DNA of 64,000 nt from Alteromonadaceae bacterium XY-R5 (GCA_001660395.1 LXWE01000001.1:620001-684000), one strand, 5' to 3'. Shown: positions 54,751 through 64,000, numbered from the stretch's first letter. Translations and numbers: made by a program. Notes: generated by a model from the sequence alone, not told the origin.

Positions 54751-56037
54751 TCAGTAGGCATAACGCAGGCGCAGCCAGGCGTTATTGTTGTCTTTAAACT
54801 GGGCGAAAAAGGCTGTATCGCCCTCGCCTCCAAACAGATTCATACCCGCACTGACGCGCCAGTGATCATCAACCCGATAGCTGACACTGGGGCGCAGATA
54901 GACATCCTTATCCGCAGGGGCATAAAAGGTAAACAGACTGACTGTCCAGTGATCCGCTTCATCACGCCAGGTTAAGCGATTGGTAATCACCTGGCGGTTT
55001 TGCGCCGCTTCAGCACTGGCAAAGGGGGAATTGGCCTGCAAGGCGGCATAGTCTTGAGTATGCTCAAGATAATACTGGAAGCCTGCGGTCAAACGGGTCA
55101 GCAACTCAAATTCATAGCCGACTAACAGACGATCCTGACTGTTGGATATCATGGGATTTTGCCCGTCGCTGTCATCCTTACTTTGATAGTGGCTGACTTC
55201 CAGGTTGATTAAGCCCGGCCCCACGGGCAAGCGCACAGATGCCCCCAGCGACCACATGGGCGCGAACACCGGGCGACCGTCAAGATTGATGCTTTTAGGG
55301 CTTTTTTCATAACCGTCATAGCCATACAGCGCCCATTCCACCCCATCGATGGTTTTGTAAATTCGTAACGCCCATTCATCGTCACCGGGTGTTTTGGCAT
55401 TGATACCATCCGGCGCAATCACCGCCCCTGCCCAGGGATTGTAAAATGAGAAATACTCTCCATCGATGTAGGTATCAGGTTCAAATTTTGGCATCCAGGC
55501 CAGTTCAACATTGGCCCAGTCCCAAAAGCCACTGACGCGCACAGCATCCGCTGGCGCTTTTAGATACTCATCATCTCGTCCGGCAAAAAATGATTGCCAG
55601 TCTTTAGGAAACAGATCATTTAAAAACAGATAATCCCCTGTGCCCCAGGTCAGTACCTGACGGCCGGCTTTCAGATCGAAGTGGCTACCTAAGCTGGTTT
55701 GCATTGCCAGCTCACGAAAATTCATCAGCCACTTGTCTTTCACACCATCAAAAGCCAGATCGCCTTTGGCGCTAAGATTCAGATTTTGCCACTGATAACT
55801 GGTTTCTAAGCGCAAACGCGCATCCGCCAGGCTTTGACGCTGACTTAAACTCGAAGACGATAACCGGCTTCCCAGTGCACCTTCAACAAAGCCATGCCAC
55901 TGCAAGCCCTGCTGTTCGGTCTCCCAGCCACTATCCCAGTCGTCATCGTTGCCCCAACCATCGCCGCTATCATTCTGTTGCGCCAACACATGCGCACTCA
56001 GCAGTAAAGATAAGATCAACCCGCTAATTTTGTTCAT
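54751..56037 (-). CDS. outer membrane beta-barrel protein of an RND/LolA-like export operon
   Basis: Protein of 428 aa with a signal peptide (1-19, ending VLAQ), a Asp/Gly/Trp-rich mature N-terminus, and many alternating beta strands ending in YAY-like aromatic residues (LRLRYAY). This type of barrel (DUF1302 or alginate-export-like) is regularly found with an MMPL/RND pump and a LolA-like lipoprotein, as here. It probably completes the export path in the outer membrane. It starts three bases after the LolA-like gene. Confidence 0.8.
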   Translation of the reverse strand: MNKISGLILSLLLSAHVLAQQNDSGDGWGNDDDWDSGWETEQQGLQWHGFVEGALGSRLSSSSLSQRQSLADARLRLETSYQWQNLNLSAKGDLAFDGVKDKWLMNFRELAMQTSLGSHFDLKAGRQVLTWGTGDYLFLNDLFPKDWQSFFAGRDDEYLKAPADAVRVSGFWDWANVELAWMPKFEPDTYIDGEYFSFYNPWAGAVIAPDGINAKTPGDDEWALRIYKTIDGVEWALYGYDGYEKSPKSINLDGRPVFAPMWSLGASVRLPVGPGLINLEVSHYQSKDDSDGQNPMISNSQDRLLVGYEFELLTRLTAGFQYYLEHTQDYAALQANSPFASAEAAQNRQVITNRLTWRDEADHWTVSLFTFYAPADKDVYLRPSVSYRVDDHWRVSAGMNLFGGEGDTAFFAQFKDNNNAWLRLRYAY

Positions 56038-56040
56038 ACC

Positions 56041-56841
56041 TTAGTCCTTCAGATTTAACCATTCTCGCGGTGGTGTGCGCAGGCTGCGTTCACTGAAGAT
56101 ATCGTCGGGTAAGCCCAGGTCATAACTGATGAAGCGAAACTGCATTTCGGTGCTGCCGCCATTTTTCAGATCCGATACTTTGGAGTGGGTCACAGTCGGA
56201 TGCCCATCAATGGTTTCTACTTTTAATGCTTCCACCAAACGGTAGTTCCGGTTCTGCGCATCAAAAAAACGGATTTTCACAGGCAACATGGTCTGCTTAT
56301 CTATGCTGACTTCATAACGCGTAAACTCAACAGACGCGGGATCTTTTGGCTTACCTTCAAGCACATATAGGTCACCATCACTCTTTTGCAGGGTAAAGTT
56401 ATCTTCACTTACACTGCGGCCAGATACATCTTCATAAAAAAAGTGCGAGCCAACAAATGAGGTACGCTTATCCCCCGCAGAGATGCGTTTGACCAAATCT
56501 AATCCTGGTAAGTACAACCAGCGGTCATCATCACCATCCACCTGCTTCACTACCCGAAATACCGTGCCGCGCACATCCGCAGGACGGGAGAAAAACACCA
56601 TCATGTCCTGAGTACCGCCATCTTCTCTGTCCTTACGCAGGATAATAAACTGCCGGTTTTGGGTGCGGCCCTGGGCATCGGTGATCAGCATTCGAGCCGC
56701 ACTGCGGCCATCATCACCGGCATAGTAAGCGGCCAGCTCGGCCTGTTTTACGATACTACTGGCATCGGTTAAATCCGCCGCCTGACTCAGCTGGCTGCTA
56801 GCCAGTAACACGCCAGCCAATAAACACGTGAATGATTTCAT
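56041..56841 (-). CDS. outer membrane lipoprotein-sorting (LolA-like) protein
   Basis: Periplasmic protein of 266 aa with a signal peptide (1-21, ending SQAA) and a LolA/LppX-like half-barrel that binds hydrophobic groups. Visible landmarks are the SVIKQ-like AYYAGDDGRSAARMLITDAQG segment and PGLDLVKRISAGDKRTSFVGSHFFYED. In the MMPL operons such a protein shuttles the pump's lipid-like substrate through the periplasm (inference). AAGGAG precedes the ATG at 56841 at an ideal distance, while a frame extended to 56856 is unlikely. Confidence 0.86.
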   Translation of the reverse strand: MKSFTCLLAGVLLASSQLSQAADLTDASSIVKQAELAAYYAGDDGRSAARMLITDAQGRTQNRQFIILRKDREDGGTQDMMVFFSRPADVRGTVFRVVKQVDGDDDRWLYLPGLDLVKRISAGDKRTSFVGSHFFYEDVSGRSVSEDNFTLQKSDGDLYVLEGKPKDPASVEFTRYEVSIDKQTMLPVKIRFFDAQNRNYRLVEALKVETIDGHPTVTHSKVSDLKNGGSTEMQFRFISYDLGLPDDIFSERSLRTPPREWLNLKD

Positions 56842-56856
56842 TATCGTCTCCTTCAA

Positions 56857-59406
56857 TTACTTAGTCGCAGCTGACTGGGCGTTGTTATCTGCAGCAGGCT
56901 GCGATTTAAATGCCCAGCGCTGAAGTACTGACATCAACGCCGGTAACATCAAAAGGGTTACCAGCGCCGAGATAGCCATAATACTGGCCAGGAAAATACC
57001 TACAGTAATGTAAGGCACAAGAGGTGCAAACAGCAGCGGGGTAAAGCCCATCGCTATCACGATGGCGTTGCGGGAGATTGCACGACCGGATTCTTCAAAC
57101 ATCAGGTGTAATGCCTGGGGCAAATTGCCGGTTTTACGAAAGGTCTCCCGGGCCCGCTCCAGAAAGTGAATGGCAAAGTCCACCGACAAGCCCAGAGTCA
57201 GGGCAGATAGCACCGCGATGGGCATATCGTAATCCTTACCAATCCAACCAATCAGGCCATAAATCAGGGTAATGGTCAGGGTAAGTGGCAACATGGCCAG
57301 CACCCCGTATAAGAACGAGCGGAACAGAATCACCATCATCACAAACACCATCACAAAGGCGCCCAATAAACTGTCGAGCATGCCTGCCACCATGGCCTGC
57401 TGCCAGACCACATTGAGGTAGGCTTTACCCGCCCAGTGATAACTCATGCCTTCTGGCAACGGATGCTGTTTCACATACTCTGCCACTTGCGTCACTACTG
57501 CACTCATGTCCTGATTATCACCACTGGTCAGCTGTAACCAGAGTAACGACTGCTGATAATCCGGTGTCACGAAGTGCCATAAATCGTTGGGGCGGTGGGA
57601 AGACTGGTACTGCAGCAACACCTGCGCCACGCCGTTCGCACTGGCAGGCAAGCGAAAGTCCTGCTGCTGGCCGGAACGCAGTTCACGGTTCACAGTTTTC
57701 ACCACATCACTCAGGCTGTTGGATTTCCCAACCAGTCCGGTTTGTTGCAGATAGGCCTGCAATCCATCCAGATATGCAAGGTTCTGTGGCTGCAGGAAGG
57801 CTTTAGATGCGCTATTGATGTGTTCCAGTTGCAGCATCAGCTGCTCAAGTTTGTCCGCATCGTCAGTTGCTGCATCAAACAACAAATCGTCCAGCTGGGT
57901 TAATATTTGGCCAACATCGGTTTGCTCCGCCAATTCGCTCAGACTCTGTTTTAACCCGCTGTCTTGCACGCCAGCCGCAGCACTGCTAATGGCCTTCGCT
58001 ACCACTGCACCTGTATCCCCCTCGATTTGGAAGACCAAATATGCGTTATAGGTACCGGCAAAGTGCTCGTTTAACACCCGGTCAGCCACGCGTAATTCGT
58101 GGTCTGCCTTGAACCAGCGCACCGGGTTATCGTTGATTTGAATTTTGCTGATACCCCAGGCCGATATGGCAAACAGGACGGCAAAGCCCAGCAACCATAA
58201 CCTGGCATGGCCGCTGGCTAAACGCCCCAACCCACGAACGCTAATGGCCAGACGTGAACTGCTTTCATCGGGTAAATTGTGTTGCATCCGATCCAGGGTT
58301 TCCGGTTTCAGGCTCACCACATAGGCAGGGATAAAGATCACCGTCAGTAAAAACGCCAGCATAATGCCGAAACCAACAAACGCTCCGAAGATTTGCACCG
58401 GCGGAATCGGCGTTAACATCAGGGATAGAAAGCCCACGGTTGAAGTAATAGAGGTATACAGCATTGGCGTGAACATATGTGACATCACGTCTTCAATCAC
58501 TTTACCCACATCCGCGCCCGGACGATATCGGTCGGAAAACTCCGACATAATGTGAATCGAGTCCACCACGGCAATGGGCATCAGGAAAATGGCAATCATC
58601 GACGACATAATATGTACGGTAAAACCCATGCCAATCAGCAAGCCCATGGTCACCAAAACGGTCACCATAGCCACAATCATAGGTGCGACGATAAAAGGGA
58701 TATTGCGGAAAAACACCCAAAGCAAAATGAAGATCATCAGCCCGGCCAGTGGGGCGGAGATGCCCATTTGCACAAACATTTCGTAACCGAATCTGTCTTC
58801 GGCCACAGGTAAACCGGTAATATGCCACTGAGCTTTCGACGCAAAGGTATCAATCTCTCCTTGCAGTAAACGAGCTATGGCATAGCTTTGATTTTTATTG
58901 GCGATAGGTACGTAAATGGCAGCGGCTTTGCCATCGGCACTGACCAGGGTGTTATTCAACAGCGGCAGGCGCGACACTTTTTCGGCAATCGCGGCGGCAT
59001 CAGCCTGCGTTTTTGGCAGTTGCTTCATCATCCATTCAAACCGAATGGCGCCCTCGCCTTCCTGAGTAATGTTGTCGACTTCAGATAAGGACATCAGATC
59101 CTGATCAATCACGCCGTCTAGACTCAGGGCATAATCTGACAACGCTTTAATGTCGGCCAGCAAAGCGGGCTGATACACACTGCAATCGTCCACCAGCCCC
59201 ACCACAATCGCATCCGGCATCGCGAAGGTTTCACGGGTTTGGTTGTGGAACAGGCGCTCGGCATTATCCACCGGCAACATATTCTCAGGATCGGTATCAA
59301 TCTGGATGTTGGGCAACCGTGCCACCATGACGGCAGTCAGCACGGCCACTGTCCAAAACACCCATTTTCGTTTCACCACTGCCAAATGCAGTACCCACTC
59401 TTTCAT
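56857..59406 (-). CDS. MMPL/RND-type exporter
   Basis: Large inner-membrane pump of 849 aa with an N-terminal segment (about 13-31), two periplasmic loops and two groups of five or six membrane segments (about 215-380 and 650-840) of the SSD/MMPL type; GLSVDFAIHFLERARE near 735 is the conserved proton-relay region. It has no adaptor gene, so it is not a tripartite drug pump; lipids or other hydrophobic molecules are the likely cargo. It begins the operon with LolA-like, barrel, DUF2892 and ArsR genes, all within short gaps. Two operator-like dyads lie upstream. Confidence 0.9.
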   Translation of the reverse strand: MKEWVLHLAVVKRKWVFWTVAVLTAVMVARLPNIQIDTDPENMLPVDNAERLFHNQTRETFAMPDAIVVGLVDDCSVYQPALLADIKALSDYALSLDGVIDQDLMSLSEVDNITQEGEGAIRFEWMMKQLPKTQADAAAIAEKVSRLPLLNNTLVSADGKAAAIYVPIANKNQSYAIARLLQGEIDTFASKAQWHITGLPVAEDRFGYEMFVQMGISAPLAGLMIFILLWVFFRNIPFIVAPMIVAMVTVLVTMGLLIGMGFTVHIMSSMIAIFLMPIAVVDSIHIMSEFSDRYRPGADVGKVIEDVMSHMFTPMLYTSITSTVGFLSLMLTPIPPVQIFGAFVGFGIMLAFLLTVIFIPAYVVSLKPETLDRMQHNLPDESSSRLAISVRGLGRLASGHARLWLLGFAVLFAISAWGISKIQINDNPVRWFKADHELRVADRVLNEHFAGTYNAYLVFQIEGDTGAVVAKAISSAAAGVQDSGLKQSLSELAEQTDVGQILTQLDDLLFDAATDDADKLEQLMLQLEHINSASKAFLQPQNLAYLDGLQAYLQQTGLVGKSNSLSDVVKTVNRELRSGQQQDFRLPASANGVAQVLLQYQSSHRPNDLWHFVTPDYQQSLLWLQLTSGDNQDMSAVVTQVAEYVKQHPLPEGMSYHWAGKAYLNVVWQQAMVAGMLDSLLGAFVMVFVMMVILFRSFLYGVLAMLPLTLTITLIYGLIGWIGKDYDMPIAVLSALTLGLSVDFAIHFLERARETFRKTGNLPQALHLMFEESGRAISRNAIVIAMGFTPLLFAPLVPYITVGIFLASIMAISALVTLLMLPALMSVLQRWAFKSQPAADNNAQSAATK

Positions 59407-59445
59407 ACCTTGCCCTTTCAGTTAGCTTTGCAATGAAGAATCATT

Positions 59446-59465
59446 AATTTAGAAAATACTAAATT
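59446..59465. promoter_or_regulatory. operator-like dyad, copy 1, upstream of the MMPL operon
   Basis: Perfect inverted repeat AATTTAG-N6-CTAAATT, about 40-60 bases upstream of the pump's ATG. The N6 spacer is common for ArsR- and TetR-family sites. A second copy lies 66 bases further upstream. Confidence 0.6.
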
Positions 59466-59511
59466 AGAATAAAATGAAATATAGTGGAGATTATTTAACC
59501 TGTCACTTTTT

Positions 59512-59531
59512 AATTTAGACAAAGCTAAAAT
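59512..59531. promoter_or_regulatory. operator-like dyad, copy 2, upstream of the MMPL operon
   Basis: AATTTAG-N6-CTAAAAT, the same arms and the same spacer as copy 1 with one mismatch. It lies between copy 1 and the terminator of the TonB receptor gene, so it belongs to the pump promoter. Confidence 0.58.
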
Positions 59532-59566
59532 AAGGTGCCGAGTATTTAGCCATTTTTTTTATATGC

Positions 59567-59593
59567 AAAAAAAAGCGCGCCCTGTGGCGCGCT
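59567..59593 (-). terminator. terminator of the second TonB receptor gene
   Basis: Stem AGCGCGCC / GGCGCGCT, four-base loop, followed by eight T on the minus strand, 28 bases after the stop. Confidence 0.9.
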
Positions 59594-59620
59594 TGTGATG
59601 TCACTTAGATTTTATCTGAC

Positions 59621-62191
59621 TTAAAAATCGTAAGTCAGGCTCAGGGAGAATGTTCTGCCCTCAGATGGTTTCACGACCACTGAGTCAAACAAGTCGGCTG
59701 AAGTGAAATACTCTTCATCCAGCAGGTTGTTCGCCTGTAACAGCACGTTGAACTGCTGATAACGATAGCTGACCGAACCATTCACAATAGAATAGCTAGG
59801 TAGTTCAATAGTTTGCAGAATATCCGTGTAAGTTGACTCTACCCAGGTAAAGCCCAGACTACCGGTAAACTCACCTTCGCCCATCTCCTGGTGCCAGGTT
59901 CCGTAAACACTGACGATACTGTCAGGCAGACCACCGCGTTCCAGCTTTTTGTTATTACCCACAAACGCTGAACGAGGACCGGCAATACGGCCACCGTAGA
60001 CATCTTCCGGGTTTAAACCATTCTGTGCAGCAAATGCAGCGCCGTTGATTACCGCCAGCGCATCATTACTGACTTCTTCTGTATCAGACTTGGTCGCGGT
60101 AGCCAAAATTGACAGGTTGTCGGTCACCAGGGCGCGTAATTCCATCTCTAAACCGCTACCGTAAACAGCCACCAACGCATTGGTCTGGCTGTCACGGAAG
60201 GTCTTATCCTGATCATAGTAAGAAATGGCGCTGTACAGCTTGCCATCGAACAGATTGAATTTGACCCCGATTTCACTCAGGGTGGATTCCTGAATGTATT
60301 CACTGTTTTCAACCGTATCCGGCACAATACCGCCAGCCTGGTTGATACTTAGTGAGTTAGATACCGCGTACGTTACGTAAGGAATGACACCGTCGAAGTT
60401 GTACGACAAGCTGGTGTTGTAGCTAAAGGCATCATCGTCACCTTTTTTCACGCCGTCGCCCTGAGCTTCGCCCATGTAAGTGATCCAGCCATTTTCAGAC
60501 TCGACATCAAACATATCGTAACGGCCGCCCAGTAACAGGCTGAGTTTTCCGTAGGTGAGGTCTGTCAGGAAGAATACACCCAGGTCTTTGGCCACCGAGA
60601 ACTGCACTTCATTGTAGTTACGCTCGAGAGTGCCATCAACGCCGGTCACATTGCCTTCGTCGTCATACACCAGCGTCGCGTTTTTGTATGGGTTATGGGT
60701 CGCAGCTGAAATACGATCATTGGCTGTTGGCCCAACAGAGATATCGCGGAAATCAAAGGTTTCATCCAGCCAGGCATGGTAGTAATCCATATTTTCTACG
60801 CGGTAGTTCATGCCCGTTACCGACTTAGCCATAAAACCATCGCCTTCATAATCAAACTTCAGGCTGGAGCGGAATTCGTAGATATCATTGCCTGGATAAT
60901 CCGCCGTAAAGCCCCAGCTTTGATATTTAGTATGATCCAGATAGTCGTAGAAGAATTCGTTCTTCCACACCAGACCTTCATCAAATTCGTGGCTGATATC
61001 AAAGTAGGCAGTAATGGCCGTGGTATCAGCAAAATCGTGATCATCGATAAAAGTGGTGCGATGACTCAGTTGAGTGGTGCCGACATCGGTTAGCGCATAA
61101 GGGTTGGTGAGGCTGCGGTCTGCCAGGAAGTTACCAAAACCGCCCGCACAGCTAATATCAAAACCATCATAGGTCGCATTACCTGCACCACTGCTTGCTG
61201 CAGTACACCAGCTATTAACGTTACTGTAAGCATTGTTCAGATATCCAGGTGCCGAGGCACTCACAAACGCAGACTCTTGCGGCAGCAAGGTATCGGCACC
61301 TATGCTGTTTGAACCATTACGCACAGGCGCTGCACCTGTGATATAGGTACCGTGGTCGATTAGATCCTGAGTCACGCGGTTCCAGCCGGGTACCTGAATA
61401 CTGTCAGATACCTGATACTGCATACCAAACTGCACAGTGGTTTTGTCGCTTAAATCAATATCAAAGGCCGCTTGCACTAAGGTGCTGCTTGGCTCATAGC
61501 CATCGAAATAGGAACCTGAATCTTCCACTTCAGCAAACAGGTGCATACCGCCATAGCGGCCACCAATTTCAAACGGTACGCCGACACTGGCTGACAGAAT
61601 TTTCTGATCGTAAGAGCCAACTGTGACCAGCACATCGCCCTTTACTTCATCGACATATTTACCGCCAGAAACTTTGGCGGATTTTGGTGTGTAGTTAAGC
61701 TGACCACCCACACTGCCGCTACCGTATAGTGGCGAAACCGGCCCACGCATCACTTCTAACTTTTCTGCACCACGCACGATCGTATTGAACGCGCCTGGGT
61801 TGTTGATACGGCGGAAACCACGGAAGTAGTTATCTGCCGATTCACCGCGAATATCCATTGCACCTTTAATCCCGAAGAATGAGCTGGTAAATGCGCCTGG
61901 CGTCAGACGCACCAGATCATCAACGCTGCGCAACGCGAATTTCTCAACTAAATCTGCGCGCACTTCGGTAACTGAACGCGGTGTCTCGTAAAGGCTTTTA
62001 TCCAAACCGAACGCACTTGAACTATCCCCTTCCGGCATAATCGACAAGGCATCGACTTTCTGGCCTGTCACCATAATTTGCTCAATAGGCTGCTCTTTTT
62101 CGTCTGTGGTTTGCGCAACGCCCGAGAAGGATAATCCAGCCATGGCTACGGCCAGATAAACAGGATGAAGTGAGTGTTTTGTGTGTTTCAT
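59621..62191 (-). CDS. TonB-dependent outer membrane receptor, substrate unknown
   Basis: Receptor of 856 aa with signal peptide (1-26, ending GVAQ), the TonB-box region EQIMVTGQK, a plug domain (about 60-175; RGFRRINNPGAFNTIVRGAE and VMRGPVSPLYGSGSVGGQL) and a barrel ending with Phe (LSLTYDF). The YETPRSVTEV plug start is frequent in siderophore receptors, but I see no Fur box upstream, so the ligand stays open. It is not close to other transport genes. The long leader (400 bases) contains a perfect 8-bp inverted repeat at 62481-62505. Confidence 0.9.
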   Translation of the reverse strand: MKHTKHSLHPVYLAVAMAGLSFSGVAQTTDEKEQPIEQIMVTGQKVDALSIMPEGDSSSAFGLDKSLYETPRSVTEVRADLVEKFALRSVDDLVRLTPGAFTSSFFGIKGAMDIRGESADNYFRGFRRINNPGAFNTIVRGAEKLEVMRGPVSPLYGSGSVGGQLNYTPKSAKVSGGKYVDEVKGDVLVTVGSYDQKILSASVGVPFEIGGRYGGMHLFAEVEDSGSYFDGYEPSSTLVQAAFDIDLSDKTTVQFGMQYQVSDSIQVPGWNRVTQDLIDHGTYITGAAPVRNGSNSIGADTLLPQESAFVSASAPGYLNNAYSNVNSWCTAASSGAGNATYDGFDISCAGGFGNFLADRSLTNPYALTDVGTTQLSHRTTFIDDHDFADTTAITAYFDISHEFDEGLVWKNEFFYDYLDHTKYQSWGFTADYPGNDIYEFRSSLKFDYEGDGFMAKSVTGMNYRVENMDYYHAWLDETFDFRDISVGPTANDRISAATHNPYKNATLVYDDEGNVTGVDGTLERNYNEVQFSVAKDLGVFFLTDLTYGKLSLLLGGRYDMFDVESENGWITYMGEAQGDGVKKGDDDAFSYNTSLSYNFDGVIPYVTYAVSNSLSINQAGGIVPDTVENSEYIQESTLSEIGVKFNLFDGKLYSAISYYDQDKTFRDSQTNALVAVYGSGLEMELRALVTDNLSILATATKSDTEEVSNDALAVINGAAFAAQNGLNPEDVYGGRIAGPRSAFVGNNKKLERGGLPDSIVSVYGTWHQEMGEGEFTGSLGFTWVESTYTDILQTIELPSYSIVNGSVSYRYQQFNVLLQANNLLDEEYFTSADLFDSVVVKPSEGRTFSLSLTYDF

Positions 62192-62593
62192 TTTCTTCCT
62201 TGGGAATGGTTGTTATAAGTGTTTCCAATCTTCCCAACGCAGAAAATGTGCCAATTGCGGTGATATTTTCACCCACACTTTAGTTAGCGAGATAAATTAC
62301 CATACTGTTTCAATGGTTATTGATAAATGTTAACTTGACCAATCATTTACTTTTCATGCAGTTATATTTTTCCAAACAGTAAAAATCTTTTCTTATTCAG
62401 CGATTTAAATATTTTTTGTTTCATCCGAACCCCCATTGAAAATGCGCATTTATTCACCGCAAACTGTTTAACATCGCACCAAATTGATTCATAAAAGATC
62501 AATTTGAAACAAATGATTCATCATCACAGTGCGTTGTTTTTGTGCTCGCCATTGGTCCATTCATGCACACCTATACAACTAATATTCAGGCAT
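62192..62593. other. leader region of the second TonB receptor
   Basis: About 400 bases, AT-rich, without a gene. It holds the promoter for the minus-strand receptor. I looked for a Fur box and did not find one near consensus; an inverted repeat is listed separately. Confidence 0.55.
62481..62505. promoter_or_regulatory. inverted repeat in the TonB receptor leader
   Basis: AAATTGAT-N9-ATCAATTT, perfect 8-bp arms, about 290 bases upstream of the receptor ATG. The arms resemble FNR half-sites but the spacer is nine rather than four, so FNR is unlikely. Confidence 0.3.
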
Positions 62594-62621
62594 AAAAAAA
62601 CGCGCCATCGGCGCGTTTTTT
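62594..62621 (-). terminator. terminator of fadJ
   Basis: Stem CGCGCC / GGCGCG with ATC loop inside a longer A/T-paired stem, with a T-run on the minus strand, 28 bases after the stop. Confidence 0.88.
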
Positions 62622-62649
62622 AGCATAGAAAAAAGTACTGCAAAGCCAA

Positions 62650-64000
62650 TTAGTAGAAGGTTTTACCTTCTGCTGCCATGGTCTTCAGAATAGCCGCTGG
62701 CGCGTATTTATCGCCCAATTGGCCTTTATAGAACTCCAAACGCTCGACTAAGTGTTTGGCACCCAAGGTATCCATGTAGCGGAACGGACCACCTAAGAAC
62801 GGTGGGAAGCCGATACCAAAGATAGCGCCAATATCACCATCACGTGGGCTGCGAATCACGTCTTCTTCCAAACACATGGCCGCTTCGTTCAGCATCAGCA
62901 ATACACAACGTTCAGCGATTTGCTCGTGGCTCAGTTTGCTTGACGGCGTTACGCCCAGCAGACTGTAGATGCTTTCATCCACTTCTTTACCTGGCTTTTT
63001 GCCAGTGTAGTTGTAGAAACCACGCTTGTTCTTCTTACCTTTACGATCGTCTGCCAGCACTTTGTCGAAGGCATCGGCAGATTTGAAACGCTCACCAAAC
63101 TGGGCCATCAGAATTGGAATGATCTTGGTACCCACATCGATACCCACTTCGTCCAGCAGTTTTACTGGGCCAACCGGGAAGCCGAATTTGACTAAGGCTT
63201 TGTCGATTTGGTTAATTGGCTCACCTGCCAACAGTACGTTCGCCGCTTCATTCATGTAAGGGGCTAGAATACGGTTAACGTAGAAGCCCGCACCATCTTT
63301 AACCACAATCGGCGTTTTACCCTGTTTGCGGGCCAAATCTACCGTGGTAGAAATGGTCAGGTCAGAGGTTTTCTCGTGGGCGATAACTTCTGCTAATGGC
63401 ATTTTATCTACTGGCGAGAAGTAATGCAGACCAATGACTTGCTCTGGACGTGCCGCTTTCGCAGCGATCTGGCCAATAGGGATAGACGAAGTATTCGATG
63501 CAAAGATAGTGCTTTCTTTACAGTTGGCTTCTATATCCGCCACCATTTGCTGTTTCAGGCCGACATCTTCAAATACCGCTTCGATCACCACATCGGTGTT
63601 ACCAAAACCGCTGTAATCCACCGAACCTGTCAGCAGAGCCAATTGCTTCTGCATTTCAGATTTGCGCATAAAACGGCGTTTTACTTTTTTGATCAGCAAG
63701 TCGTAGCTGTACTTAATCGCATTAGCGATGCCTTCAGGACGAATATCTTTAATACGTACCGGTAAGCCCGCTTTGGTCGCAGTGACAAAGGCGATACCGC
63801 CGCCCATCAGGCCGCCACCTAATACGCCAACCTTTTCGATTTTCGCAGGGGCAACACCGACCACACCGGTTTCTTTTTTCATTTCAGTGGTGGCGAAGAA
63901 GATGTTACGCAGGGCTTTGGATTCTGGTGTCATCACCAGGTTACCAAAGTGACGCGCTTCTACCTCAAAACCTTTTTTCAGGCCTTTAGATACACCTGTC
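62650..64000 (-). CDS. fadJ: fatty acid oxidation complex alpha subunit FadJ (5' end beyond window)
   Basis: C-terminal part, about 450 residues, of the bifunctional enoyl-CoA hydratase/3-hydroxyacyl-CoA dehydrogenase. The frame stays open to the window edge, and the edge residues [20 protein letters not shown] are the FadJ-type linker between hydratase and dehydrogenase domains. The NAD-binding motif is [16 protein letters not shown], the catalytic His lies in [19 protein letters not shown], and the C-terminal domain contains [20 protein letters not shown]. The linker separates it from FadB. It would act in beta-oxidation with FadI, which is probably upstream outside the window. Confidence 0.94.
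   Translation of the reverse strand, partial: TGVSKGLKKGFEVEARHFGNLVMTPESKALRNIFFATTEMKKETGVVGVAPAKIEKVGVLGGGLMGGGIAFVTATKAGLPVRIKDIRPEGIANAIKYSYDLLIKKVKRRFMRKSEMQKQLALLTGSVDYSGFGNTDVVIEAVFEDVGLKQQMVADIEANCKESTIFASNTSSIPIGQIAAKAARPEQVIGLHYFSPVDKMPLAEVIAHEKTSDLTISTTVDLARKQGKTPIVVKDGAGFYVNRILAPYMNEAANVLLAGEPINQIDKALVKFGFPVGPVKLLDEVGIDVGTKIIPILMAQFGERFKSADAFDKVLADDRKGKKNKRGFYNYTGKKPGKEVDESIYSLLGVTPSSKLSHEQIAERCVLLMLNEAAMCLEEDVIRSPRDGDIGAIFGIGFPPFLGGPFRYMDTLGAKHLVERLEFYKGQLGDKYAPAAILKTMAAEGKTFY

Noticed and set aside
62280-62345. Possible Fur box before the second TonB receptor
   Set aside because: The best stretch (around GGTTATTGATAAATG) fits the 19-base consensus poorly.

Overview
The window is ordinary chromosome from a gammaproteobacterium. 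The gene content and order (pdxB-asd-fimV, fabB next to mnmC, epmC/yfcL, smrB/prmB/aroC, prfB-lysS, rimI-holD, fused MnmC, FadJ) together with a TonB/PnuC-type thiamine uptake operon point to Alteromonadales, probably near Alteromonas and relatives. That placement is inferred from synteny and protein character, not from a search. I see no insertion sequence, CRISPR array, prophage or replication origin.

Layout. 1-10.2 kb, all minus strand: a chemotaxis receptor cut by the window edge, the polar hub protein FimV, Asd, PdxB, an orphan betaine-type binding protein and FabB. 10.3-12.3 kb (+): mnmC. 12.4-17.4 kb (-): a DUF4282 membrane protein, three tandem FlgO-domain lipoproteins behind a good sigma-28 promoter match, then epmC, a NAD-kinase-like gene and yfcL, translationally coupled. 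17.6-20.6 kb (+): a four-gene operon of poorly known proteins (CBM9-like, FFLEELY-motif, thioesterase, retropepsin-like protease). 20.6-28.8 kb: a binding protein, an MscS channel, an MFS transporter, aroC, prmB, smrB, a lipoprotein, a LysE exporter, an unlisted 41-codon DUF3149 membrane protein behind an FNR-like box, and a lytic transglycosylase. 28.8-44.8 kb: gshA, an M16 peptidase, an Hpt protein, an RluA-type synthase, VanZ, panE, a rhodanese, lysS, prfB with its programmed frameshift, an FMN reductase, a NUP-family protein, argS and prfC.

The most distinctive regions are in the second half. At 44.8-46.7 kb an AT-rich, nearly gene-free stretch carries two small XRE-type regulators and five TTAACC/GGTTAA half-sites within 89 bp. 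At 48.0-51.9 kb a TPP riboswitch controls a TonB receptor, an MTH1187/YkoF-like thiamine-binding protein, a PnuC-family transporter (better read as PnuT) and a small-molecule kinase: a complete thiamine salvage route from outer membrane to phosphorylation. At 52.0-54.7 kb a persulfide module (persulfide dioxygenase-like MBL enzyme, TSUP exporter, rhodanese, DUF2892 protein and an ArsR regulator with the BigR/SqrR-type cysteine pair) abuts a 54.7-59.4 kb MMPL/RND-LolA-like-beta-barrel export operon. That operon has two copies of a 20-bp operator upstream, AATTTAG-N6-CTAAA(T/A)T. A second TonB receptor and the 3' part of fadJ close the window.

Start codons were chosen from Shine-Dalgarno position and family N-termini. 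Several genes appear to start with TTG or GTG (mnmC, the MFS transporter, gshA, the RluA-type synthase, the thioesterase, the retropepsin, holD).
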